This document shows positions 49,994 through 60,172 of a stretch of 64,000 nucleotides of DNA, one piece after another; positions within the stretch are counted from its first letter, which is position 1, and each line of letters opens with the position of its first letter. This DNA comes from Halodesulfurarchaeum formicicum (GTDB lineage Archaea > Halobacteriota > Halobacteria > Halobacteriales > Halobacteriaceae): assembly GCF_001886955.1 (NCBI RefSeq), contig NZ_CP016804.1, positions 372,001 to 436,000 on the forward strand, in the 5' to 3' direction. Position numbers and translations under genes: made by a program. Below the pieces are notes generated by a model. That model saw nothing but the letters and a program-made list of their open reading frames with translations. It was not told where the DNA came from and searched no databases.

Positions 49994-51433
49994 TCAGAAC
50001 CCCCCTCCCGACTCATCGGAACGGCTCTCTCCCACCTCTTTCGGCTCGATCGTCATCGTTACACAACTCCCGCCCAGGTCCGAATCGCCGAATTGCAGGG
50101 TTCCGCCAGCCCGCGTGACGATTCGCTTGACCATCCAGAGTCCCATCCCGCTGCTGTGAACGAGCGGGTCGATCTCTCGGCATTCGGTGACGACGATCCG
50201 CTCCTCTGTCGGGATGCCGGGCCCATCGTCGCCGATCATGACCGTTGCCCGGTCGTCCGCTCGTTCCGCGGTGATCCGGACCATCGGCTCGTCGGCCGGG
50301 TTGTGGACGATGGCGTTCTCGATCAACTCCCGGATCGCCTGTTCGACCGACCGGATCGTCGTGACTTCGAAGTCCTCGGGAATCGAGACGGTGATCGTTA
50401 CGTTCGGGTAGTCCTCGCTGCAGTCTTCGACCACGCGCTCGACCATCTCCCGGAGGTCCACCGTCGTCTGTTCGGGTGGCCCGGAGAGCAACGCGAGAAT
50501 CTGCCGTTCCTTCTCGGCTTCGGAAAGCAATCGGTCGGCAGCGTCGGTGATCGGCCCGGTCAGCGAGGCGATTTCGGCGTCGCCACGGTCGGCGATCATC
50601 GCCGCGTATCCCCGGATGACGGTGAGATCGTTCCGAAGGTTGTGCCTGAGGAGCCGATCGAGGGAGAGGAGGTGTTGTTCGCGCTCGATTTGCTTCGAGA
50701 CGTCCCGCATTATGGCGACGACCCCCTCGGGAGCGAATCCCGCTCCCCCGAGCGGGTAGTACCTGATGTCGAAGACCCGATCCGGCTTACCCGAGCGAGT
50801 TCTGGTCATCCGGTAGGCCACCTCCTGGCCCGCCATGGCGAGTTCGGCGTAGGGTTCGATGGTCTCGAAGTCCTGCGGGCCGAGGACGTCCGAAAGGTGC
50901 ATCCCGGTCACCGACGGGCCGAGGTAGTGGGCGTTCCGGTAGGCCTCGTTGGCAAAGAGCAATTTGTAGTCCTCGTCGACGGCGGCGATGGCCTCACCAG
51001 CCCCCTCGATGGCGAGTTTGTACTGGGCCGTGGTTTGCTCTTCGAGCACCCGGTCCGTGATGTCGACGTGGGCTACGATGGCATAGCGATCCCCGCCGAT
51101 GGTGAACGCCGAGGCCCGGAGCAGGAACCACCGCTTCTCGTCCGGCGAGTGACACGGGTACTCCAGTTCGAATTCGGTTCGCTGGCCCTGGAGCAGTTCG
51201 TCGAGCCCGGCGTGGGCCGCGAGCGCGTACTCGTCCTCGCCCGCCGCCGTCGCATCGAGGTAGTTGACCCCGACGGTGTCGGGTGCGAGTTCGATGTCGT
51301 TTGCGACGCCGAACTCCTGCCACGAGGCGTTCGTCCACAGAATCTCCCCCTCGGCGTCGAGAATTGCGACGTTCGACGGCAGCGTGTCCAGTGCTGCGCC
51401 GAGCAGTTCTCTGGCGACCGAGAAAGTTTGCAT
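49994..51433 (-). CDS. Sensor histidine kinase with two PAS domains
   Basis: 479 residues from MQTFSVAREL. PAS1 is about 10-125, PAS2 about 135-250. The H-box is LLRHNLRNDLTVIRGYA, typical of haloarchaeal kinases. The ATPase has ELIENAIVHN, DDGPGIP and SSGMGLWMVKRIV. No membrane segment. No response regulator is nearby. It is adjacent to, but separately transcribed from, the taxis cluster. Confidence 0.93.
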   Translation of the reverse strand: MQTFSVARELLGAALDTLPSNVAILDAEGEILWTNASWQEFGVANDIELAPDTVGVNYLDATAAGEDEYALAAHAGLDELLQGQRTEFELEYPCHSPDEKRWFLLRASAFTIGGDRYAIVAHVDITDRVLEEQTTAQYKLAIEGAGEAIAAVDEDYKLLFANEAYRNAHYLGPSVTGMHLSDVLGPQDFETIEPYAELAMAGQEVAYRMTRTRSGKPDRVFDIRYYPLGGAGFAPEGVVAIMRDVSKQIEREQHLLSLDRLLRHNLRNDLTVIRGYAAMIADRGDAEIASLTGPITDAADRLLSEAEKERQILALLSGPPEQTTVDLREMVERVVEDCSEDYPNVTITVSIPEDFEVTTIRSVEQAIRELIENAIVHNPADEPMVRITAERADDRATVMIGDDGPGIPTEERIVVTECREIDPLVHSSGMGLWMVKRIVTRAGGTLQFGDSDLGGSCVTMTIEPKEVGESRSDESGGGF

Positions 51434-51600
51434 TAGCTTTGTTACAATTCGAGTGGCGGCCAAATAAAGGCACGTGAAGGTGGATGCTCAGAATTCCGGA
51501 GGATTTCGCTTGCTCTCCGAAATTACGACGTTCAGTATCCGCCCGACTTAACTGGAGCTCTCTTCATCGGATTTAGGTGGCTTGAGATGCACTTCCTCCT

Positions 51601-51930
51601 ATGGTCCTTGACACTGGAGTCAAGAACCCCAATTCACTGCTTCCAAGCCTTACGACTGCAATCAAACGGGCACTCTCGCTGGAGATCTGGGTTTCAAATT
51701 CCCGCGTGCGGGTCGCCTCGGATGCGTTCATCCGTCGGCACACGCAGTTCGACTCGGTGGCAGAATTCTGTGCGGCCTGTCCGTGTGACGAGGATACGAT
51801 TTCGGGCGTCCAACGGCTCTCGACCGACAAACGGGACGCGTTCGTGGCGCGAACGACTGATTTTGAGACGTGGGCGGAGATGAAGCAAAGTGCGGCCATC
51901 CAGGACCTCGTCGTGCTCCAGAACGTCTGA
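51601..51930 (+). CDS. Hypothetical haloarchaeal protein
   Basis: 109 residues: VSNSRVRVASDAFIRRHTQF then FCAACPCDEDTISGVQRLST and a C-terminal helix. Cys-Ala-Ala-Cys-Pro-Cys is notable. No recognised domain. The stop abuts the convergent phosphate transporter. Composition is less acidic than neighbours, but start and stop fit. Divergent from the kinase with a 167-base gap. Confidence 0.6.
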   Translation: MVLDTGVKNPNSLLPSLTTAIKRALSLEIWVSNSRVRVASDAFIRRHTQFDSVAEFCAACPCDEDTISGVQRLSTDKRDAFVARTTDFETWAEMKQSAAIQDLVVLQNV

Positions 51931-53139
51931 CTATCCCAGTCCTGGCAGTGCAGCGAGTGTGTGATAGAGCGCGTAACTGAGCGCGCCACCGCCGATCATC
52001 GAGGCGATCCAGGCCCCGACCGTGTACCCTGTTTTCGCGGCTGATACCCCCCTAGATTTCGACGACCCACTGACCAGTCCAGCCCCGACGATACTGGAAA
52101 TCATCACCTTGTTGAACGAGATGGGGTAGCCGAGAGCGATTGCAGCCTGAGCGATGAGAAACGCGGGAATGAACGCGGCGATCGAGCGTTTTGGACCGAG
52201 TGCGGCGTACTCCCGGGCCACGGCCTGAATAAGACGTGGTGACCGGAACCAGCCACCGAGGAGAATTCCAAGGCCCCCAAGTCCGAGCAAGTATACTGAG
52301 GGGAGACCGAGCGAGGACTCGAAGACGGATTCCAGTGGCCCGGTGGCGAGACCAACCTGCGATCCGCCGCTGGTGAATACAACGACGAGGGCAAGTCCGA
52401 CCAGCATCCGGTTGATTCCGGTCGTGACATCACGCCGGAGTTGCCAGTAGACTACTGCGACCGTCAGAAGACCGATCACGCTCCCGACAATGACGACCCC
52501 GGCTTCGCCAACTGCCGTCAACGTGACGTCGAACTGGCGGGTGATGACGCCCGCGATCGACCCTTGCTCGCTCTGGGGCGCCGGGAGAAACGACAATTGG
52601 ATGTTGGCAAGTGCGTAGCCGACACCGCCGGCGAGCAGCGGAATACTCACCTCATCTGAGACTCGCTCGTCTAGCAACAGCCACGCGAGACCGTACGCGA
52701 GGATGCCCTCGACGACCGGAATCGCAAACCAGAATCCCAGAATTTTGGCGTACGTCCCAGCTGCAAAACCCCCGCCCAGCGCGACACCCGCACCAATTGC
52801 CGCTCCCGTCACCGTGAACGCGGAGGGGATGGGGTAGCCCCGTGAGTTCCCGATGGTGATGAGTGTGGCTGCGGTAAGCAGCGTCGCCGTGGCGGCCAGT
52901 GGGGTAATCGTCACGCCGGTCACCAACCCGTGGCCGATCGTCTCAGAGATACTGCCACCCTGTGCAATGGCACCGAGACCGGCGACGAGGCCGACCAATA
53001 GTGCCCCTCGAAGCGTCGACAACGCATTTGCCCCGACGGCCGGCGCAATTGGAGCAGAGTTGCTGTTTGCCCCGACGGTGAAGGACATAAAAAGCGATGC
53101 AACGAGCGCGACAGAGACGATCCCGATTACTGAGGACAT
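51931..53139 (-). CDS. PiT-family inorganic phosphate transporter
   Basis: 402 residues from ATG at 53139. Signature sequences are SFTVGANSNSAPIAPAVGANAL near the N-terminus and GYPISFNKVMISSIVGAGLVSG near the C-terminus, equivalent to the PiT GANDVANA repeats. About ten membrane segments. Na+ or H+ coupled phosphate uptake. A longer frame to 53253 has no conserved sequence. Confidence 0.9.
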   Translation of the reverse strand: MSSVIGIVSVALVASLFMSFTVGANSNSAPIAPAVGANALSTLRGALLVGLVAGLGAIAQGGSISETIGHGLVTGVTITPLAATATLLTAATLITIGNSRGYPIPSAFTVTGAAIGAGVALGGGFAAGTYAKILGFWFAIPVVEGILAYGLAWLLLDERVSDEVSIPLLAGGVGYALANIQLSFLPAPQSEQGSIAGVITRQFDVTLTAVGEAGVVIVGSVIGLLTVAVVYWQLRRDVTTGINRMLVGLALVVVFTSGGSQVGLATGPLESVFESSLGLPSVYLLGLGGLGILLGGWFRSPRLIQAVAREYAALGPKRSIAAFIPAFLIAQAAIALGYPISFNKVMISSIVGAGLVSGSSKSRGVSAAKTGYTVGAWIASMIGGGALSYALYHTLAALPGLG

Positions 53140-53288
53140 GGATAACCGGTTTACGGCTGTCTTGTAATTCGGAGTCGGGTCCCGATAGGCCACTTTCCCG
53201 AACAGAAACGTATGACACTGTCGATAGCGTTCTTTTGTATCAAGGATCGACAACGTCGCAAGTCAAAACCGAGCCTCGAACCACACGA

Positions 53289-53429
53289 ACGGCGGCTTCG
53301 CCGCCGTGAGTGGAGAGCGGTGCGCGAAGCGCACCCGACGATGAAAAATGTCCATGGGACCAACGAGAGACGACTCCGTCGTCTCTCTGGCTCCCACTTT
53401 TGCCGTCACTTCGTTCCGCCAAAAGTGGG
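53289..53429 (-). other. Four perfect hairpins directly 3' of tRNA-Pro
   Basis: In 141 bases: 8-bp stem (53289-53296/53300-53307, loop 3), 7-bp stem (53319-53325/53329-53335, loop 3), 10-bp stem (53365-53374/53378-53387, loop 3) and 10-bp stem (53393-53402/53420-53429, loop 17). The last stem includes the tRNA terminal CCCA. On the minus strand a T5 run lies at 53343-53347 after the first two hairpins. It may be a structured trailer, regulatory RNA or a repeated palindromic element. Confidence 0.7.
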
Positions 53430-53498
53430 ACCGTTGAGATTCGAACTCAAGTCCGACGCCCCCCAGGCGCCGAGGATACCAAGCTACCCCACGGTCCC
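53426..53498 (-). tRNA. tRNA-Pro(GGG)
   Basis: 73 nucleotides read on the minus strand. The acceptor stem pairs GGGACCG with CGGTCCC, the anticodon stem pairs GGCGC with GCGTC around loop CTGGGGG (anticodon GGG), and the T arm is TTGAG-TTCGAAT-CTCAA. The discriminator base is A and CCA is not encoded. The T-loop TTCGAAT is canonical. Lies upstream of the PiT gene and downstream of cbf5 on the same strand. Confidence 0.95.
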
Positions 53499-53545
53499 GC
53501 ACTCGGGGAGATGAGTGAGCGAGCATTAAGGCCTTCGCTTGTCGC

Positions 53546-54433
53546 TCAGACCAGGACCGCTTCGAGTTCGACGACGACCCCCGACTCCGCCTCGGGATCA
53601 CCCACCTGCCGGCCCAGACAGACGGCCGCGCCGTTCGGGGTTTTACAGACGACCAGTCCCGAGGGCGGTTCGGCCGGCCCTTCGATAACCCCCGGCGCGT
53701 ACACCGGCGCGCCGTTGGCCACTTCTGCGGCCGCACTCGGGGCGATGACGACCTCCGGAATGTGGGTCAACGCCCGCTCGGCCGGGTGAACTACCTCCCG
53801 GAGCCAGTCCTCCTGGCCCGACTCCTCGTACCGGGCCAGGGCATCGGCCAGATCGTGCAGGGTGACGAGCGTGGTGTCGTCGAAGGGCGTGGTCGCCGTC
53901 CGACGCAGATCGCCCATGTGCGCACCGGTCCCCAGCGCCAACCCGATGTCGTGACAGAGCTTTCGGACGTAGGTCCCACTCTCGACGTCCATGCGAATGA
54001 GGGCCTGGCGGTCCTCGACTTCCAGAACGTCGAGGTCGTGGACCCGGCGGGTCCGGAGCCGTCGGGCGACGGCGCTCTTCCGGGGCGGCTTCTGGTAGAT
54101 CTCCCCCTCGAATTTGGCGATCGTCGCTTCGAGATCCGCGGGTGGACTCGCGTGGAGTTCCAGAACCGCGACGTACTCCTTCGTTCCTTCGAGGAGCGCT
54201 GGCACCAGGCGAGTCGCGTTCCCCAGGAGGACTGGCAGGACACCCGTGACCTTGGGATCGAGGGTTCCGGCGTGGGCGGCCCGGTCCAGGCCGGTGAGGT
54301 CCTTGATCCAGGCCGAGACCTGATGGGCCGAGGGGCCGGGTGGCTTGTCGAGGTTGATGACGCCGAACTCCAGGAGTGACTCTGGGTCCCGCTCCGCGGG
54401 CGGCCCACGAAGGCCGGGCCGGTCAGAACTCAT
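53546..54433 (-). CDS. cbf5: RNA-guided pseudouridine synthase Cbf5/TruB
   Basis: 295 residues from [27 protein letters not shown] and [11 protein letters not shown] with catalytic Asp59; [12 protein letters not shown] follows. The C-terminal PUA domain covers about the last 80 residues. With H/ACA guide RNAs and Nop10, Gar1 and L7Ae it modifies rRNA. The start overlaps the cmk stop. The order adk-DUF106-cmk-cbf5 is conserved in archaea. Confidence 0.95.
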   Translation of the reverse strand: MSSDRPGLRGPPAERDPESLLEFGVINLDKPPGPSAHQVSAWIKDLTGLDRAAHAGTLDPKVTGVLPVLLGNATRLVPALLEGTKEYVAVLELHASPPADLEATIAKFEGEIYQKPPRKSAVARRLRTRRVHDLDVLEVEDRQALIRMDVESGTYVRKLCHDIGLALGTGAHMGDLRRTATTPFDDTTLVTLHDLADALARYEESGQEDWLREVVHPAERALTHIPEVVIAPSAAAEVANGAPVYAPGVIEGPAEPPSGLVVCKTPNGAAVCLGRQVGDPEAESGVVVELEAVLV

Positions 54434-55001
54434 AGTCGACATCCGTGACCGGGACCGCCCCCTCGTCCGTGGCCTCGTCGTAGGCGTCGATGGCCGTATC
54501 GAGGATCCTGAGGACGGCCTCGGGGTCCCAGCGGGCGGTGTTCATCGACAGGTCGTAGATCGAGTGGTCGGTAAAGTCGATTCCGTAATAGGCCTGGTAG
54601 CGTTTGGCCTCGCTCTCGCCTCTGGCCCGCAACTCCGAGAGGGCGGTCTCGAAGTCCCGGTCCTCACGGTCGGCGACCCGGGCGGCCCGGATCTTCTCGG
54701 GAGCGTCGAACCAGAACTTCAGGTCGGCGTGCTCGCCAGCCATCCAGCCGGCCAGCCGCGATTCGAGCACCAGGTCGTCCCGCTCGGCGGCGATCTCGCG
54801 GAGCCGACGGTCCAGATCGCGGTCGATCTGGTCGTCCTCCTCGGCGAGTTTGTTGAACTCCAGGGGCGTGTACCCACGCTCGGCGGCCAAATCGCGAAAG
54901 ATGTCACCACCGGAGACGTGATCGAACTCCCGTGCTTCGGCGAGGGCAGTCGCCACGGTCGACTTGCCGCTCCCGATCGGGCCGGAGATGGTGATCAACA
55001 T
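54423..55001 (-). CDS. cmk: Cytidylate kinase (archaeal type)
   Basis: 192 residues. P-loop GPIGSGKST at 7-15, then [10 protein letters not shown], and LESRLAGW and a lid/Arg segment RVADREDRD. Phosphorylates CMP/dCMP. Directly downstream of DUF106 and overlaps cbf5 by a few bases, so it is part of the adk-DUF106-cmk-cbf5 operon. Confidence 0.94.
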   Translation of the reverse strand: MLITISGPIGSGKSTVATALAEAREFDHVSGGDIFRDLAAERGYTPLEFNKLAEEDDQIDRDLDRRLREIAAERDDLVLESRLAGWMAGEHADLKFWFDAPEKIRAARVADREDRDFETALSELRARGESEAKRYQAYYGIDFTDHSIYDLSMNTARWDPEAVLRILDTAIDAYDEATDEGAVPVTDVDYEF

Positions 55002-55053
55002 ACAAGCAGTCCGAACGGGGCGCTCATATCCCTTGTGAACCGCCGTGGGCCAC

Positions 55054-55944
55054 CTACGTCGGGGAGGTCTGGATGTTCAGGGCTTTCCGGATGATCTGGG
55101 AGAAGCCAATCGAGTTGAGGATATACCAGAGGATCCAGGCCTGGAGCGGGCCCACCACGCCGGCGGCCAGTTCTACCTCCCCGACCATGGGCATGACCAT
55201 CGACGCCTCGGCGGGATTGATGTGGGCCGGCGGGCGGATCTTCCAGTACATCCAGAGGAACACGGGGATGGTGATGACCATGATCCACACCATGGGCCGC
55301 AGCTGTTCCTTGAACATTCCCAGCTGATCGCCCATCGCATCCATCTGCTCCTCGCGGATGCGCTCGACGGCCTCGTCGTCACCACGCTCCTTGGCAGCCT
55401 TCTGGCGCTCCTGGATCTCCTTCATCTTCTCCTGGTAGGCCCCCATCTTCTCGGTGTCCATCAGGGCGTTCTGGAGGATCGAGGAGTACAGTCCGGTGAC
55501 GACTGCCAGGACCATGATGACCGCGAAAAACGGCAGTGCACTGTCGAGCGGGCCGAGGAACAGGTCGAGCACGTTGCCGACGGCCGACCGGACGGAGCCG
55601 ACCGAGTAGCCGGCGAACATCCCAAGTGCACCGACCGCCGCGGCCTTGTCGTAGGTACTCCAGGAGGATTCCGAATCGTCGACATCCACGTCGGTTTCGA
55701 ACTCCATCTCGTCGGTCCGGCCCAGGGCTTCCTCGACGGCCTCCCGGTCCGCGAACTGGAATCCGTCCTCGCCCTCGACGAGGATGTCCTTCTGGAGCAG
55801 GCGGCCCCACTGGCCGCTCGTCATGTCGTCTTTCACGTCCCGCCAGCGGAGTTCGTCCTCCCGGTCCAGCAACTCGGAGAGAACGGCCTCGAACTCCGGA
55901 TTTTCGCGGACGAGGTCCGCTACCTTCTCCGCGGTTCGGTTCAT
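55054..55944 (-). CDS. DUF106 membrane protein (Oxa1-superfamily, EMC3-like)
   Basis: 296 residues from [10 protein letters not shown]. An N-terminal cytoplasmic helical region (about 100 residues, acidic) precedes three membrane segments; a cytoplasmic coiled coil ([19 protein letters not shown]) lies between segments 1 and 2, as in Oxa1/EMC3/YidC. Likely a membrane-protein insertase. Lies between adk and cmk, the usual archaeal order near secY. The start at 55944 was chosen over 55956. Confidence 0.88.
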   Translation of the reverse strand: MNRTAEKVADLVRENPEFEAVLSELLDREDELRWRDVKDDMTSGQWGRLLQKDILVEGEDGFQFADREAVEEALGRTDEMEFETDVDVDDSESSWSTYDKAAAVGALGMFAGYSVGSVRSAVGNVLDLFLGPLDSALPFFAVIMVLAVVTGLYSSILQNALMDTEKMGAYQEKMKEIQERQKAAKERGDDEAVERIREEQMDAMGDQLGMFKEQLRPMVWIMVITIPVFLWMYWKIRPPAHINPAEASMVMPMVGEVELAAGVVGPLQAWILWYILNSIGFSQIIRKALNIQTSPT

Positions 55945-55979
55945 TATCCCAGCCAACGAGAGGGGGCGTAATGAACCTT

Positions 55980-56621
55980 TTACTCCGCGTCCGTGTGGGC
56001 CTCGACGGCCGCCTCGATGTCCTCGAAGACGCTCTCGGGGTCCTGCTCGCCGTCGATTTCGACCAGGGCTCCGGTCTCCCGGAAGTGCTCGACGACGGCC
56101 GCAGTGTTCTCCTCGTAGACCCGGATCCGCTCGCGGGCCGTCTCCTCGGTGTCATCGTCCCGCTGGTAGAGTTCGCCGCCACACTCGTCACAGACCCCCT
56201 CCTTTGCGGGCGGGTCGTACTTGACGTGGTAGGACCGGCCACACTCCGAACACACTCGTCGGCCCGTCAGCCGATCGATGAGTTCGGACTCGGCGACATC
56301 GAGGTAGAGGACCACGTCCAGTTCGGTAATGTCCTCCAGGTACTCGACCTGTGACTCGTTCCGGGGGTAGCCGTCGAGGACAAAGCCGTCGGCGTCGTCG
56401 ATCGCCGCCTCGACGATTTCGTTGACGACTGGATCCGGAACGAGTTCCCCGGCGTCCATGAATTCCCGCGGGGTCCCATACTCGGTCTCCATGTCCTTGT
56501 TCGCCCGGAGGGCGTCACCGGTCGTGATGTGCTCGAGGTCGAAGGCCGCCGTGAGTCGATCGGCCTGTGTCCCTTTGCCGGCACCCGGTGCACCCAGAAT
56601 TAGCACGCGTGGATCGGACAT
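55980..56621 (-). CDS. adk: Adenylate kinase with zinc lid
   Basis: 213 residues. P-loop GAPGAGKGT (10-18), [18 protein letters not shown], and a LID with [10 protein letters not shown] and [11 protein letters not shown] carrying four Cys for Zn. Balances AMP/ADP/ATP. First gene of the adk-DUF106-cmk-cbf5 cluster, with a 35-base gap before DUF106. Confidence 0.96.
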   Translation of the reverse strand: MSDPRVLILGAPGAGKGTQADRLTAAFDLEHITTGDALRANKDMETEYGTPREFMDAGELVPDPVVNEIVEAAIDDADGFVLDGYPRNESQVEYLEDITELDVVLYLDVAESELIDRLTGRRVCSECGRSYHVKYDPPAKEGVCDECGGELYQRDDDTEETARERIRVYEENTAAVVEHFRETGALVEIDGEQDPESVFEDIEAAVEAHTDAE

Positions 56622-56710
56622 AACTGCCCTTCCTGCGTTCGGTTTAAGGGCTTGTCGAACCGGTTGAGCCCGAACCCGGCGCTTTTCCGCCCGCCCCGTT
56701 CAGTACTGTC

Positions 56711-57106
56711 ATGAGCAGATTTGACGCCACCTCGCCGGCCGAGCGAATCGACCTGGTCGTCGCGGCGATCCGTGCCCACCGGGCCCGGGACAGTGCCTTT
56801 CTCACGCTGGAGACCGACCCGGAAATCGAGGATTCGAGTAGCGGCCCGCCCCCCTGGGTCCAGTACCGCGACCAGGAGCAGACGCTCAATCTCGACTGCA
56901 CCGACGTGGAACTGGACTCGATTCGAGCCGCAATCGATGAGTTCGGCGGCGTGCGAATCACCGACCAGCACGAGACGGAGGCGGGAACGAACCTGCGAAT
57001 CGAAGTTCCGGGCGACGACGAGCGGGTCGCCCAGGTGATCGAGTCCCTTCTCGTCGACGGCTTCGGGTGTCCCGAGGACGTTCGCCTCTGGGCCGCGGCG
57101 GTCTGA
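56711..57106 (+). CDS. Conserved haloarchaeal protein of unknown function
   Basis: 131 residues: MSRFDATSPAERIDLVVAAI, then a beta-rich middle (LTLETDPEIED and PPPWVQYRDQEQTLNLDCTD) and C-terminal helix. One Cys and no metal motif; possibly a DUF797x-type family member, but I do not recall which. Divergent from adk (89-base gap) and convergent with trkH, which starts one base after its stop. Confidence 0.65.
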   Translation: MSRFDATSPAERIDLVVAAIRAHRARDSAFLTLETDPEIEDSSSGPPPWVQYRDQEQTLNLDCTDVELDSIRAAIDEFGGVRITDQHETEAGTNLRIEVPGDDERVAQVIESLLVDGFGCPEDVRLWAAAV

Positions 57107-58675
57107 TCACCGGTCGCGCAGCCCGGTCACGAAGATCGCGAGCACCGGGACGATTTCGAGTCGGCCCAGCCACATCAGCCCGGTCATGAGCAGCTTCGAG
57201 GTATCCGGGAAGAAGAGGTAACTCCCGAATGGCCCGAGGCGGCCGAATCCCGGCCCGATGTTCCCGAGTGTCGCGAGCGAGGCGCTGAGCGCTTCGAGGA
57301 CCGTCAGGTCGATGCCGATTCGCGCGGTGTCCAGACTGAAAAAGACCGCCGCGGAAGCAAACAGCACCAGATAGAGGATCGTGAAGGTCATAATGCCGCG
57401 GATCGCGTCCTCGTCGACGACGTTGCCGGCCAGTCGAACCGGTTCGATGACTTCCGGGTGGCCCGTCGTGTAAAGCTCCCGGCGGATGGTCTTGAGTACG
57501 ACGAGCCAGCGAACCACCTTGACCCCACCGCCGGTCGAGCCGGCCGAGCCCCCGATGAACATCGCGAAGAAGAGGATCATCTGGCCGGCCGAACTCCACT
57601 CGGCGAAGTTCGCGTTCGCGTAGCCAGTCGAGTTCAAAAGCGAGCCGATCTGGAACGCGGCGTGTCGAAGTGAGGGCTCCGTGAGGCCCTCGGTCGCCCC
57701 GCCGATTTCGAGCACGGGAGCGGCCCCCCGGAACAACACGACGGCCAGGATCGCAGTGATTACCGCGATCATTCCCGTGTAGGCCCGGAACTCCGAGTTT
57801 CGGTACAGCTGTTCGGCCTCCCCTTTCAGCACGTGCCAGAACAGGGCGAAGTTCGTTCCGGCCACGACCATGAAGGGGATGATGGCCCACTGGACGGCCG
57901 CGGAGAACGCGGCGATGCTGTCGGCCTGCGGGGAGAAGCCGCCGGTTGGGAGCGTGGTGAACCCGTGGGCGACGGCGTTGTAGAGGTTCATCTTCGGCGC
58001 GTACCCGGCCAGATGGAGACCGAAGAGTAGGGCGACGAGGACGACGGTGAACCCGAAGTAGAGGATCCAGAGTGCGCGGGCCGTCTCGGCGATCCGTGGG
58101 GTGAGCTTCTGGAGGTCCGGGCCCGGTGCTTCCGACTGCATCAACTGCGCCCCGTTGACCGCGAGTTCCGGCAGGATGGCGATCATCAACACGATGATCC
58201 CCATCCCGCCCAGCCACTGGATGAGCTGTCGCCAGATCAGGATCGCATGGGAGTGACGCTCCAGACTGATCTCTCCGAGCACGGTCGCGCCAGTCGTTGT
58301 GAACCCGCTTGTCGATTCGAACAGCGCGTTGACGATCGAACTGAAGGCCGCACCCGGTGAGGCGAGTGAGAGTCCGATGGTCGACTCGGTGCCGATTCCC
58401 GCGAGAAGAAACGGAATCGCGCCGAAGATCGACGCGGTGGTCCAGGCCAGCGAGACCAGCAACAGGGCCTCTCGTGGCCCGAGGTCCGGTTCGGGATCGA
58501 GCCGTTCGAGGGCGAAGCCGGCAGCGGCGGTCAGCGCCATCGAGACGAGAAATACCCAGATGTCCTCCCCGTAGACCACACCGACGAAGATCGGCACCAG
58601 CATCGAGATCGAGAGGAACTTCACCATGGTGCCGAGGCTGGCGAGACTCGCCCGCCACTGGATGGTGAAGCTCAC
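57107..58675 (-). CDS. trkH: TrkH-family K+ transport membrane protein
   Basis: 522 residues, about ten membrane segments. The pore-loop repeats include STSGFTTTGATVL, LPTGGFSPQAD and GSAGSTGGGVKVVRW, each with a conserved Gly of the selectivity filter. It forms the K+ path and is gated by the TrkA protein encoded just upstream on the same strand. Overlapping long frames on the same region are shadows. Confidence 0.95.
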   Translation of the reverse strand: MSFTIQWRASLASLGTMVKFLSISMLVPIFVGVVYGEDIWVFLVSMALTAAAGFALERLDPEPDLGPREALLLVSLAWTTASIFGAIPFLLAGIGTESTIGLSLASPGAAFSSIVNALFESTSGFTTTGATVLGEISLERHSHAILIWRQLIQWLGGMGIIVLMIAILPELAVNGAQLMQSEAPGPDLQKLTPRIAETARALWILYFGFTVVLVALLFGLHLAGYAPKMNLYNAVAHGFTTLPTGGFSPQADSIAAFSAAVQWAIIPFMVVAGTNFALFWHVLKGEAEQLYRNSEFRAYTGMIAVITAILAVVLFRGAAPVLEIGGATEGLTEPSLRHAAFQIGSLLNSTGYANANFAEWSSAGQMILFFAMFIGGSAGSTGGGVKVVRWLVVLKTIRRELYTTGHPEVIEPVRLAGNVVDEDAIRGIMTFTILYLVLFASAAVFFSLDTARIGIDLTVLEALSASLATLGNIGPGFGRLGPFGSYLFFPDTSKLLMTGLMWLGRLEIVPVLAIFVTGLRDR

Positions 58676-58751
58676 GGCGATCCCCTCGGCCCGGTCATGA
58701 ACGGGTGTGGTCCCCGGTCGCTAAAGAAAGGCCCGAATCGGTCCGCTGCCA

Positions 58752-60086
58752 TCAGAACTGTGGCACGACGTCGTTCAGGACCTCGGCGTCGACGAAGATG
58801 ATGACGTGGTCGCCGGTCTGGAAGACCGTCTCGCCCCGTGGTGCGAGAAGCGTCCCGTCACGGGAAATCGCGCCGATCACGACACCGTCCGGAAGGTCGC
58901 TGACGACATCGACCAGCTTTCGCCCGGCGACTGGGCTCGTCTCGTCGAGTTCGACTTCCAGGACTTCGGCCCGGTCGTGCTGGAGCATCGCGACCTTCTC
59001 GGTGTGGCCCTCTCTCGTGAACCGGACGATCTCCTCGGCGGTCTCCATGCGCGGGTCGACGGCGATATTGACCCCCACCGCTTCGAAGAGATCCGAGTAG
59101 TCCGCGGTCTCGACGATGGCGACCGTCCGCTTGGCGCCCAGCTTCCGGGCGAGCAAGGAAACGAGGAGGTTCTTCTCGTCGCTCTCCAGACAGACGACCA
59201 CCACGTCGGCCTCCCCGACGTGCTCTCTGGCGAGGAACTCGACGTCCGTGGCGTCACTCTCCAGGACCGTCGTCTGCTGCAACTCCTCGGCGAGGTAGCG
59301 GGCCCGATCCCGGTCCTTCTCGATCAGACGTGGCCGATAGCCGTGCTCTTCGAAGACCCGGGCCGTTTGATGGCCGGTTTTGCTGCCGCCGATGACCACC
59401 ACGTCCTCGATCTCCTCGTCGACCTCGGTCGCACTCTCGTTGGCGAACGATCGAACCGACGACGGACTGCCGATGACCACGATGCTGTCCCCCGCCTGAA
59501 TCGTCGTCTCGCCGGTCACCACGATCAACTCCCCGTCGCGGAAGATCGCCGCGAAGGTCATCGAATCGTACTGGTCGGCCTCACGGACTGATTTGCCCAC
59601 GACCGGGCTCCCTGCATCGACCTTGAGCTCGACCATCTGGACCAGCCCGTTCGAGAACTCATCAACGTCGTGGGCATGTGGCACCGCCGAGATTCGGTAG
59701 ATGGCCTCCGCGGTTACGAGGTCCGAACACACCATGAAGTCGACCCCGAAAGCCCCGTGTGATTGCTCCCAGGTCGTGAGCAGTTGCCGGCGCTTGACCC
59801 TGGCAATCGTAAACGTGTCCGTCACCGTCTTGGCCGTCCCGCTGATGACGATGTTCGTTTCGTCGCTGTCCGTCGCCGCGATCACCATGTCGGCGCGATC
59901 GATGTCCGCGTCCCGGAGGACTTCGAGATCCGTCCCGTCCCCCTGGACGGCCAGCACGTCCAGCGAGTAGTTCAACTTCTCGACGAGCACGGGGTCCTGC
60001 TCGATGACCACGACCTCGTGTGTGGCCGCGAGGTTGGCCGCGATCGAGGAGCCGACCTCCCCGGCCCCGACGATCAAAATGCGCAT
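58752..60086 (-). CDS. trkA: TrkA K+ uptake regulatory protein
   Basis: 444 residues from MRILIVGAGEVGSS. Two RCK units: NAD-binding GAGEVGSSIA and a second VVVIGGSKTGHQTA, each followed by a TrkA_C domain. Binds NAD(H)/ATP and gates TrkH. A long N-terminal extension to 60182 is antisense to the 54-aa gene promoter and not conserved. K+ uptake is central to osmotic balance in salt-in haloarchaea. Confidence 0.95.
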   Translation of the reverse strand: MRILIVGAGEVGSSIAANLAATHEVVVIEQDPVLVEKLNYSLDVLAVQGDGTDLEVLRDADIDRADMVIAATDSDETNIVISGTAKTVTDTFTIARVKRRQLLTTWEQSHGAFGVDFMVCSDLVTAEAIYRISAVPHAHDVDEFSNGLVQMVELKVDAGSPVVGKSVREADQYDSMTFAAIFRDGELIVVTGETTIQAGDSIVVIGSPSSVRSFANESATEVDEEIEDVVVIGGSKTGHQTARVFEEHGYRPRLIEKDRDRARYLAEELQQTTVLESDATDVEFLAREHVGEADVVVVCLESDEKNLLVSLLARKLGAKRTVAIVETADYSDLFEAVGVNIAVDPRMETAEEIVRFTREGHTEKVAMLQHDRAEVLEVELDETSPVAGRKLVDVVSDLPDGVVIGAISRDGTLLAPRGETVFQTGDHVIIFVDAEVLNDVVPQF

Positions 60087-60133
60087 GAGCGACCCCTCCC
60101 TGCGATCATAGTTGCGGGATTGGCCGGCCGCCC

Positions 60134-60143
60134 TATAAAAATC
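60134..60143 (+). promoter_or_regulatory. TATA box between trkA and the 54-aa gene
   Basis: CTATAAAAAT, about 35 bases before the ATG of the 54-aa gene. The reverse strand also offers an A/T-rich box 50 bases before trkA, so the same region may serve both genes. Confidence 0.45.
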
Positions 60144-60172
60144 CACGCACACGAACGCAGCGAACCGACGGA

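Noticed and set aside
53340-53498. Integration (att) site at tRNA-Pro
   Set aside because: GGTCCCA repeats only as 7 bases near 53354-53360; no integrase or element is present.
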